5,739 bases of DNA from Planctomycetota bacterium (GTDB lineage Bacteria; Patescibacteriota; Patescibacteriia; Patescibacteriales; UBA12465). Positions 1 to 5,739 of the stretch are shown piece by piece. The stretch covers positions 1 through 5,739 of the forward strand of contig JALOQQ010000066.1 of the NCBI GenBank assembly GCA_025453315.1. Reading direction: 5' to 3'. A program made the translations under genes and the position numbers. Numbering within the stretch: the stretch's first letter is position 1; the number at the start of each line of letters is the position of its first letter. A model generated the notes under the pieces. The model made no database searches. It saw only the letters and a program-made list of their open reading frames with translations, and was not told the origin of the DNA.

Positions 1-2408
1 TTTTTCTATTTTTTCTTTCTTTTCAGTCATTACTCCATTTTTTTCTTAAAAGAGAGTATTGGCAGGAAGCTTTAGTGGATGGTATAGGCGGTGGTTATTT
101 TGGTTACTATGCGGCTTTACTGTTTAGAGGTCTCTTGGGTTTCTGGGGCGGATTTATTATTTTAATCGCCCTACTTATTATCTCTTTAATTTTAATTTCT
201 AATACCTCATTAGGAAATCTTTTTAGTAATACCGGTCCTTTAGCTAAGTTTATTAATCCTCTTCGTGCTTTTTGGTTAAAGCTTTCCGAACCGCTTAATA
301 AAAGAGTTGGTGAAGATGAACAAAATATTTATGATGATGAACCAGAAGAAGTAGTCATTGAGGAAGAAATTGAAGAAGAGAGAGCTCCACTTCCGGCGGC
401 TAAAGATAAGGAAGGAATTCCTAGTGTTCAACCTTTACCTTTAAATAAAAATATTAATAATCAAAAAACAGCTAAGGCGATTAAAAAAGAAATTAAGCCA
501 AAAGCAGAAAAGGTTGATTGGCACATTCCGGATGCTAAGGTGGAGTTACCTTTAGATTTATTAAGTAGTAAATCAGGGCAAGCCGCTGGTTGTGATATTA
601 AGGCTAATATGCAGATTATTAAAGATACCTTAGAAAAATTTGGTATTGCTGTAGAAATGGGACAAGCTAGTGTCGGTCCAGCTGTTACGCAATATACTTT
701 TAGGCCAATGGAGGGTATTAAATTATCTAGAATTACTGTTTTGCATAGCGATCTAGCCTTAGCTTTAGCGGCTCAAAATATTAGAATTGAAGCTCCTATT
801 CCTGGTAAATCTTTGGTGGGCGTAGAAGTTCCTAATAAGAGTCGAGCCTCGGTTGGTTTAAGAGAAATTCTTGATTCTAAAAATTTCAAAGAAAACAAAG
901 GCAACTTAGTAATGGCTTTAGGTAAGGATGTTTCTGGCGAAACGTGTTCTTATGATATTAGTGAAATGCCTCATCTTCTAGTAGCTGGTCAAACCAAGTC
1001 CGGTAAATCGGTTTGTTTAAATACTCTAATTTTAAGTCTTATTTACCAACACAGTCCAGAGAACTTACGTTTCATTATGGTTGATCCAAAACGTGTTGAA
1101 TTGCCTATTTACAACGGCATACCACATTTATTAGCTCCAGTAATTACGGAAGTTAATAAAACTATTAATGCTTTGAAATGGTGTCTTAACGAAATGGATA
1201 GACGTTTTGATGTTTTATCAGAAAAAAAACATCGCAATATTCAATCCTTTAATAGTGTTGTAAAAACTGAAGATAAATTACCATACATTATTTTTATTAT
1301 CGATGAGTTAGCCGATTTAATGATGGTGGCTGGCAAAGATATTGAGTCCAGTGTTATTCGTTTAACCCAAATGTCTCGTGCGGTTGGTATTCACTTAGTC
1401 TTAGCTACTCAACGTCCCAGTGTTAACGTTATCACTGGTTTAATTAAGGCTAATATTCCGGCTCGTGCCGCTTTTGCAGTTGCTTCAGCTATTGATTCAA
1501 AAACAATTTTAGATTCTTCTGGAGCTGAAAAATTATTAGGTAAAGGAGACATGCTTTTCTCAACAGCAGAATTTGCTAAACCAAAGCGTATTCAAGGAGC
1601 CTTTGTTAGTGATCAAGAAATAAAACGTATTATTAATTACTTAAAAGAACGTAGTGGAGAGGTACAGTATTTAGAAGAAATTACGGAACGTCAAAAAGTT
1701 GGTGGCTTAGCTGGTGTTGGTCTAGATGGAGCTAGTGGTGATGAAGACGAACTATTTCAAGAAGCTAAAGATATTGTTATTAGCATGGGTAAAGCGTCAA
1801 CTTCTTTATTACAACGTCGCTTACGTATTGGTTACGGTCGTGCCGCTAGTATTTTGGATATGTTGGAGGAGAACGGTATTATTACTCCTGGACAAGGCAA
1901 TAAACCTAGAGAAGTTTTGATTAGTAAAGAACAATATGAGTCCTTGGGTGGTGCGACGGCTGTTTCTGGTATGCCGATTCATAGTCGTAATTCAGCTCAA
2001 GCTCCTAATTCTTATTTATCTGATGATGAGGGTTTTGATAGCTCTGGCTTAGAATTTGCCAGTGAAAATGAAGGAAGTGAAAAGATGGAAGAAGAAACAA
2101 TTATTATTGAGCCAGATTTGGAGGAGACTGATTCTGATTTGTCTGAAAAAAATATAAAAAACAAAAAAAATAATGAATTAGAAAAAGAAGTTGAAGACGA
2201 ACTTTTGTTGTCAGAGTCGGAAAAAGAAGAGATTGAAGAACAATCCGAAGAAGAAGAAATTTTTGAGCATATAAAAGAGGATGAAAAAAAAGTTCAGAAA
2301 GAAAAAAAGAGTGTTATAAAAAAAGCAGTTATTGATCAAGACGATGATAATAAACCTCGCTCCTCCACTCCGCTTGATGATGAAGACGGTATGTTTTTTT
2401 CCAAATAA
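1..2408 (+). CDS. ftsK: DNA translocase FtsK/SpoIIIE family, 5' end outside the window
   Basis: FtsK is a membrane-anchored, septum-located hexameric ATPase that pumps double-stranded DNA to clear the chromosome during division. The frame is open to the window edge (first full codon at 3). A GTG at 75 could act as a start, but the 24 codons before it encode a hydrophobic segment plus a loop that lead into the GGGYFGYY...LLGFWGG pattern of the FtsK membrane domain, so I treat the gene as 5'-truncated. Numbering from the GTG: last membrane helix about 20-43; acidic linker about 80-113; motor core about 150-520 with Walker A GQTKSGKS (305-312) and Walker B IIFIIDELADL (Asp410, Glu411), then ATQRPSVNVITGLIKANIP and GAEKLLGKGDML; winged-helix gamma domain about 558-616 (GKASTSLLQRR, IGYGRAAS, KPREVLI). 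An unusual acidic tail fills 617-777. TAA ends it three bases before the Mur ligase gene. Family assignment is very secure; the true start is not visible. Confidence 0.96.
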   Translation, partial: FLFFLSFQSLLHFFLKREYWQEALVDGIGGGYFGYYAALLFRGLLGFWGGFIILIALLIISLILISNTSLGNLFSNTGPLAKFINPLRAFWLKLSEPLNKRVGEDEQNIYDDEPEEVVIEEEIEEERAPLPAAKDKEGIPSVQPLPLNKNINNQKTAKAIKKEIKPKAEKVDWHIPDAKVELPLDLLSSKSGQAAGCDIKANMQIIKDTLEKFGIAVEMGQASVGPAVTQYTFRPMEGIKLSRITVLHSDLALALAAQNIRIEAPIPGKSLVGVEVPNKSRASVGLREILDSKNFKENKGNLVMALGKDVSGETCSYDISEMPHLLVAGQTKSGKSVCLNTLILSLIYQHSPENLRFIMVDPKRVELPIYNGIPHLLAPVITEVNKTINALKWCLNEMDRRFDVLSEKKHRNIQSFNSVVKTEDKLPYIIFIIDELADLMMVAGKDIESSVIRLTQMSRAVGIHLVLATQRPSVNVITGLIKANIPARAAFAVASAIDSKTILDSSGAEKLLGKGDMLFSTAEFAKPKRIQGAFVSDQEIKRIINYLKERSGEVQYLEEITERQKVGGLAGVGLDGASGDEDELFQEAKDIVISMGKASTSLLQRRLRIGYGRAASILDMLEENGIITPGQGNKPREVLISKEQYESLGGATAVSGMPIHSRNSAQAPNSYLSDDEGFDSSGLEFASENEGSEKMEEETIIIEPDLEETDSDLSEKNIKNKKNNELEKEVEDELLLSESEKEEIEEQSEEEEIFEHIKEDEKKVQKEKKSVIKKAVIDQDDDNKPRSSTPLDDEDGMFFSK
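1923..2405 (+). other. Acidic low-complexity C-terminal tail of FtsK
   Basis: This is the part of ftsK after the gamma domain, about 160 codons. FtsK/SpoIIIE proteins usually end shortly after gamma. The first part is Ser/Gly/Asn-rich. From about codon 671 it becomes dense in Glu, Asp and Lys with runs such as EEQSEEEE, followed by a basic patch (KKVQKEKKSVIKKA) and a terminal DDEDGMFFSK. No folded domain is recognisable and it is probably disordered. It stays in frame through several A-rich runs and ends in a clean stop, so I see no sign that a frameshift created it. Its function is unknown. Confidence 0.8.
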
Positions 2409-2411
2409 GCT

Positions 2412-3899
2412 ATGGAAAATATTCTCTACAAATTAAAAAATCTGCTTCCTAAAAAAGTTTTTAAATTGTTGCAACCGCCCTACCATTTCATTTTAGGATT
2501 TTTAGCGGCCTTGCGTTACGGTTTTCCGAGTCGTAAAATTATTGTTATTGGTATTACTGGTACTACCGGAAAAACTAGTACTACTTTACTGCTAGCCAAA
2601 ACCTTACAGAGCGCTGGTTTTAAGGTTGGTTATACCTCTACAGCGATGTTTGGTGATGGTAAAAAAGAGTGGCTAAATGATAAAAAAATGACCATGGTCG
2701 GACGTGGTTTTACCCAGCGATTATTAAAAGAAATGGTAAAAAATGGTTGCCAGTATGCTATTGTTGAAACCACCTCAGAAGGTGTACGTCAATTCCGTCA
2801 TCGCTTTATTAATTATGATCTATTAATTTTTACTGGTCTCTATCCAGAGCATATTGAATCTCATGGTAGTTTTGAAAAATATCGCCAAGCCAAAGGAAAA
2901 CTTTTTCGTCACTTGAAATATTGTTCTAGCAAATATATTAATGATGATAAAAAAGTTTGCAAGCCGGCTGAGGGTTTAAACAAATTAAACTTTAAGCGTG
3001 TTAAAAAAACTATTATTGTTAATGGTGAGGATAAGGAGGCATCTTATTTTTTAAATTTTTGGAGTGAAGAAAAAATAATTTGTTTAGAACAGACTGAAGA
3101 ATTAAACTCTTTGGTTCAAGCTTGGCAGGGTAAAGCTGAATTTATTAAATACAATGCCATTTCCGCTAGCGCTAAAGGAACTAGTTTTTCATTATTTTTA
3201 GATAACAATCAAGAAGGATCTATTATTCCTCAAAAAGAAAGAATTAAAACCCAACTCTTGGGAGTTTTTAGTGTTGCTAATGCTGTTTCTGCTATTGCTG
3301 TTTCTCATAATCAGGGATTAACAATTGAAACTATAAAAAATAGTTTAGAAACGGTTAATGGCTTGCCGGGGCGTTTAGAAAAAATTGATGAAGGACAAAA
3401 TTTTACCGTTATTGTGGATTATGCTTTTGAGCCCAATGCTTTAAATAAATTATTTGATACCGTTGAAATGCTTTTAGAAAATCAAGCCGCTTCTCATCCA
3501 GAATTAGTTGATCGCCATATTATTCAAGTATTGGGAGCCGCTGGTGGCGGGCGTGATACTTGGCGCCGTCCAGAGATTGGTAAAATTTCTGGAGCCAGAG
3601 CTAGTTTTGTAATTATTACTAACGAGGATCCTTATGATGATGACCCACAAGTTATTATCGAACAAGTAGCCGCTGGTGCTGAATATAGTGGTAAACAAGT
3701 TGAAGAAAATTTATTTAAGATTTTAGATCGTCGCGAGGCTATTCGTTTTGCTTTTTCTTTAGCGCGAGAAGGCGATATAGTTCTTATTACTGGCAAAGGT
3801 AGTGAACAGGCTATTTGTTTAGCTCAGGGCGAAAAAATTCCTTGGGATGATCGTCAGGTGGCTAGAGAAGAGTTAAAGAATGTATTGCAGAATAACTAA
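2412..3899 (+). CDS. murE: MurE-like Mur ligase (UDP-N-acetylmuramyl-tripeptide synthetase family)
   Basis: Mur ligases are cytoplasmic ATP-dependent enzymes; MurE adds the third amino acid (diaminopimelate or lysine) to UDP-MurNAc-L-Ala-D-Glu for peptidoglycan. The 495-residue product has the P-loop GITGTTGKTS (47-56, Lys54), ETTSEG (119-124) where MurE has E-S-S-H-like residues, FTGLYPEHIESHG (140-152), YRQAKGKLF with the probable carbamylated Lys161, INDDK (176-180), the hinge GLPGRLE (317-323), VDYAFEP (335-341), GAAGGGRD (375-382) and GKGSE (461-465, usually GKGHE). The central and C-terminal domains are therefore complete. The N-terminal UDP-sugar-binding domain, normally about 100 residues before the P-loop, is reduced to about 40 basic/hydrophobic residues. 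The DAP-type DNPR motif is replaced by EDPY (405-408). Only TAA-GCT lies between ftsK and this ATG, and no Shine-Dalgarno is visible. The family is certain; the amino acid added is not, and the gene symbol is by closest family. Confidence 0.88.
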   Translation: MENILYKLKNLLPKKVFKLLQPPYHFILGFLAALRYGFPSRKIIVIGITGTTGKTSTTLLLAKTLQSAGFKVGYTSTAMFGDGKKEWLNDKKMTMVGRGFTQRLLKEMVKNGCQYAIVETTSEGVRQFRHRFINYDLLIFTGLYPEHIESHGSFEKYRQAKGKLFRHLKYCSSKYINDDKKVCKPAEGLNKLNFKRVKKTIIVNGEDKEASYFLNFWSEEKIICLEQTEELNSLVQAWQGKAEFIKYNAISASAKGTSFSLFLDNNQEGSIIPQKERIKTQLLGVFSVANAVSAIAVSHNQGLTIETIKNSLETVNGLPGRLEKIDEGQNFTVIVDYAFEPNALNKLFDTVEMLLENQAASHPELVDRHIIQVLGAAGGGRDTWRRPEIGKISGARASFVIITNEDPYDDDPQVIIEQVAAGAEYSGKQVEENLFKILDRREAIRFAFSLAREGDIVLITGKGSEQAICLAQGEKIPWDDRQVAREELKNVLQNN

Positions 3900-3940
3900 A
3901 AGATATAAAATAACTAGCTGAATATATTATAGAATAGCTA
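3891..3940 (+). repeat. Three short AATARCTA direct repeats at the mur/rlmI junction
   Basis: AATAACTA occurs at 3891-3898 (overlapping the Mur ligase stop) and at 3909-3916, and AATAGCTA occurs at 3933-3940, just before the rlmI-like start. The later copies lie in the 50-base gap 3900-3949. In such AT-rich DNA this may be chance. I assign no function; an operator or a local duplication remnant are only possibilities. Confidence 0.3.
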
Positions 3941-3949
3941 AAAAGTAAT

Positions 3950-5131
3950 ATGATAAAATTAACTGTTCGCAAAGAACGCTTGGGTCCAGTTTTGGGAAGA
4001 CATCCTTGGTTGTTTTCCGGAGCCTTAAAAAGCATACCCAATGGATTAATCGCGGGTGAACCAGTAGAATTATATAATGAAAATAATCAGTATTTAGCCG
4101 GTGGTTATTTTAGTTCTTACTCACAAATTGCTGTGCGTTTGTGGAGTTTTCAAGAAGGAGAAATAATTGATGATAATTTTTTTATTCGTCGTGTGGAAAG
4201 AGCCCATGCTTTGCGCCAAAAGTATTTAGCCTCTTCCGGAACCAATGCTTATCGTTTAATTAATGGCGAGAGTGATTTGTTACCTGGTTTAATAGTTGAT
4301 AAATATAACGATTATCTTTCTCTTCAATTTCATACTAAAGGTATGGAGTTATATAAAACCAGAATTCTTTCCGCTTTACAGCAGGTTATTAAACCTAAAG
4401 GAATTTATGAACGTTCAGAAAATTTAGCTCGCCGCCAAGATGGTTTAGAATCTTATTCCGCTCTCTTGAGTGGTGAAGTTCCGGAAAGAGTGGAAATCGA
4501 AGAAAATAATTTAAAATTTTTAGTTGATATTAAGGAGGGTCAAAAAACCGGTTTCTTTTTAGATCAACGTGATAAAAGAAAATCTTTACAAACTTATTGT
4601 CGTGATGCCGAGGTTTTAAATTGTTTTTCTTATAGCGGTGGTTTTTCGGTTTATGCTTTAGCCGCTGGCGCTAAAAGAGTAGTTAGTGTTGATGTTTCCG
4701 CTTCAGCCATGGATTTAGCCAAAGAAAACATTAAATTAAACGGTTTTTCTTTAGAGCGCTGTGAATTTATAGTAGAAGATGTTAAAAAATATTTACCTAG
4801 CCAAGCTCCGAATAGTTTTGATGTTATTATTTTAGATCCGCCTGCCTTTATTAAAGACCGTCATAAAAAAATTCCCGGAGTTTCTGGTTATAAAAGAATT
4901 AATGAATTGGCTTTGCCAATTTTAAGGGAGCAGGGCATTTTAGTTTCTTGTTCTTGTTCTTATCATCTTTCTTTAGAAGAGTTTCGTCGTCTTTTAACTG
5001 AAACTTTCGGTCGTAATAAAGTAACAGCACAACTTTTAGAAAGTCAGACGCATAATCTTGACCATCCAATTCTTTGTGCTCACGAGGAAGGTTCTTATCT
5101 CAAAACTTTGTTTTTTAGAATTTTAAAATAG
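3950..5131 (+). CDS. rlmI: RlmI-family class I SAM-dependent rRNA (cytosine-C5) methyltransferase
   Basis: This cytoplasmic RNA methyltransferase belongs to the RlmI/YccW family. The E. coli member makes m5C1962 in 23S rRNA using S-adenosylmethionine; that the target is the same here is inferred. The 393-residue protein is full length for the family. A PUA RNA-binding domain fills about 1-75 (GRHPWLFSGAL at 16-26, YLAGGYFS). A connecting domain carries YRLINGESDLLPGLIVDKY (101-119). The catalytic domain has EGQKTGFFLDQRD (196-208), SAM-binding NCFSYSGGFS (224-233) with acidic Asp248, motif IV DPPAF (296-300), and SCSCS (333-337), where Cys336 is the likely nucleophile by comparison with the SCS of RlmI. 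The start is firm: an in-frame TAG lies at 3935-3937 and no other start codon lies between. No Shine-Dalgarno is seen. It may be read through from ftsK-mur, since the 50-base gap has no convincing terminator. Confidence 0.9.
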   Translation: MIKLTVRKERLGPVLGRHPWLFSGALKSIPNGLIAGEPVELYNENNQYLAGGYFSSYSQIAVRLWSFQEGEIIDDNFFIRRVERAHALRQKYLASSGTNAYRLINGESDLLPGLIVDKYNDYLSLQFHTKGMELYKTRILSALQQVIKPKGIYERSENLARRQDGLESYSALLSGEVPERVEIEENNLKFLVDIKEGQKTGFFLDQRDKRKSLQTYCRDAEVLNCFSYSGGFSVYALAAGAKRVVSVDVSASAMDLAKENIKLNGFSLERCEFIVEDVKKYLPSQAPNSFDVIILDPPAFIKDRHKKIPGVSGYKRINELALPILREQGILVSCSCSYHLSLEEFRRLLTETFGRNKVTAQLLESQTHNLDHPILCAHEEGSYLKTLFFRILK

Positions 5132-5141
5132 CTTTTAATAC

Positions 5142-5170
5142 TTCATTTTTTTGCCAATTTGTGTTATAGT
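5142..5170 (+). promoter_or_regulatory. Putative sigma-70-type extended -10 promoter for holB
   Basis: In the gap between the rlmI-like gene and holB, TGTTATAGT (5162-5170) matches the extended -10 consensus TGnTATAAT with one mismatch. A weak -35-like TTCATT (5142-5147) lies 17 bases upstream. Transcription would start near 5177, leaving only about 13 bases of leader before the ATG at 5190. The -10 match is good but the -35 is poor. AT-rich DNA gives such matches by chance, so this is moderate evidence only. Confidence 0.45.
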
Positions 5171-5189
5171 GAGCAAGAATTACAAAAAT

Positions 5190-5739
5190 ATGGCTAAAGA
5201 GAAAAAATACGCTTGGCCCTTGGTCGGCAATAAAAAAGTAGTTAGTTTTTTAGAAAAAAGTTTGCAAAACAACAAATTAACTCATTGTTATATTTTTTGC
5301 GGTCAAAAAGATTTAGGCAAATCGACTATTGCCCAATATTTTGCTTATAACATTCTCTATCCCGATCAACCTACGGCTGAGGAACTAGCTGTTTTACAGG
5401 GTGATTTGCATATTTTAGAAAGAGAGGAAGATAAAAAAAATATTAGCATTGAACAAGTTAGGGAATTTACCAAAACTCTTTCCCGAGGTTCCTTTTTAAG
5501 CGCTTATAAAGTTGGTATAATAAAAGAGGCTGAGTGTTTAAGTGAAGAAGCCTCCAATGCTTTATTAAAGAGTTTAGAGGAGCCAACCCAAAAAACAATT
5601 ATTATTTTAACGGTTTCTTCTTTAGATAAATTATTGCCAACCATTGTTTCGCGCGGTCAGATTTTATATTTTTATCCAGTATCACGTGAAGAAATTTTTG
5701 ATTATTTACTTAAAAATTTTAAAGTTACTAGATCGGCGG
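5190..5739 (+). CDS. holB: DNA polymerase III delta-prime subunit (HolB-like), 3' end outside the window
   Basis: Delta-prime is the stator of the clamp loader that opens the beta sliding clamp and places it on DNA in replication. The window holds 183 codons with no stop before its end. The AAA+ fold begins with WPLVGNKKVVSFLEKSL (9-25), then P-loop GQKDLGKS (38-45), GDLHILE (71-77, matching the HPDL-like stretch of the family), KVGIIKEAECLSEEASNALL (107-126) running into the hallmark NALLKSLEEP (123-132), and LLPTIVSRGQ (148-157). The Walker B position has Lys112 instead of Asp, and the Zn-binding Cys cluster of DnaX (tau/gamma) is absent; both favour delta-prime over DnaX. The usual SRC motif reads SRG (154-156). 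ATG 5190 is preferred over in-frame GTG 5169 and TTG 5151 because it places the family's N-terminus correctly and leaves room for the promoter. No Shine-Dalgarno is visible. The C-terminal collar domain is not in the window. Confidence 0.88.
   Translation, partial: MAKEKKYAWPLVGNKKVVSFLEKSLQNNKLTHCYIFCGQKDLGKSTIAQYFAYNILYPDQPTAEELAVLQGDLHILEREEDKKNISIEQVREFTKTLSRGSFLSAYKVGIIKEAECLSEEASNALLKSLEEPTQKTIIILTVSSLDKLLPTIVSRGQILYFYPVSREEIFDYLLKNFKVTRSA

Noticed and set aside
1..32. Possible minus-strand gene start reading MTEKKEKIEK and running off the left edge
   Set aside because: Only ten codons are visible, the GGAG before it is just two bases from the ATG, and the sequence is low complexity. 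The same bases fit the upstream continuation of the FtsK membrane domain on the + strand.
1726..1920. 64-codon + strand open frame inside ftsK
   Set aside because: It lies in another frame under the well-conserved FtsK gamma domain and its translation resembles no known protein.
2082..2330. Frameshift suspected in the A-rich, charged part of the ftsK tail
   Set aside because: The frame stays open through all A runs, keeps a consistent acidic composition, and ends with a stop directly before the next gene, as expected for an intact coding region.
3504..3698. 64-codon minus-strand open frame inside the Mur ligase gene
   Set aside because: It is antisense to conserved Mur ligase C-terminal motifs and has no recognisable product.
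3904..3933. Promoter-like hexamers TATAAA, TATTAT and TATAGA before the rlmI-like gene
   Set aside because: No acceptable -35 hexamer or extended TGn lies at the right distance, and the whole 50-base gap is A/T-rich enough to produce these by chance.
5123..5152. Possible terminator after the rlmI-like gene: TTAAAA/TTTTAA stem followed by seven T
   Set aside because: The stem is six A-T pairs only, overlaps the stop codon, and is separated from the T run by seven bases; it is too weak to call.
5151..5170. TTGCCA as a -35 element paired with TATAGT
   Set aside because: The spacing is only 8 bases, far below the usual 16-18, so TTGCCA cannot be the partner of this -10.
75..5739. Alternative genetic code (UGA as glycine) found in some Patescibacteria
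   Set aside because: No in-frame TGA occurs in any of the four genes, all conserved glycines use GGN codons, and the observed stops are TAA and TAG; nothing requires recoding.

Overview
This is a compact, AT-rich stretch of bacterial chromosome with four protein genes, all on the + strand, and almost no intergenic DNA. In order they are an FtsK/SpoIIIE-type DNA translocase (5' end outside the window), a MurE-like Mur ligase, an RlmI-family rRNA cytosine methyltransferase, and the start of a DNA polymerase III delta-prime (clamp loader) subunit (3' end outside the window). I see no RNA gene, mobile element, CRISPR array or sign of recent gene transfer.

The best guess for the organism is a member of the Candidate Phyla Radiation (Patescibacteria, Parcubacteria-like). 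This is an inference from several traits: AT-rich codons, Lys/Glu/Ile-rich proteins, tight packing, a short Mur ligase without the usual UDP-binding N-terminal domain, an FtsK transmembrane region of the GGGYxGY...LLGFWG type, and starts without Shine-Dalgarno sequences. The visible stops are TAA, TAA and TAG, and no frame is interrupted by TGA. That fits the standard bacterial code; nothing points to the UGA-glycine code of Gracilibacteria/Absconditabacteria.

Layout: positions 1-2408 hold ftsK, with the last part of its membrane domain, an acidic linker, the motor and gamma domains, and a long acidic C-terminal tail. Positions 2412-3899 hold the Mur ligase, separated from ftsK by one stop codon and one codon in the same frame, so the two are almost certainly co-transcribed. 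After a 50-base gap comes the rlmI-like gene (3950-5131). A 58-base gap follows, with a plausible extended -10 promoter, then holB (5190 to the window end).

Together these are housekeeping functions: chromosome segregation at division, peptidoglycan precursor synthesis, ribosome modification and replication. The ftsK-mur pair links septum-associated DNA transport to cell wall synthesis. I found no convincing undescribed system. The points most worth checking are lineage-specific departures in known families: FtsK gamma-domain DNA-reading residues that differ from E. coli, the acidic FtsK tail, and a Mur ligase with a missing first domain and a non-canonical amino-acid-selection motif.
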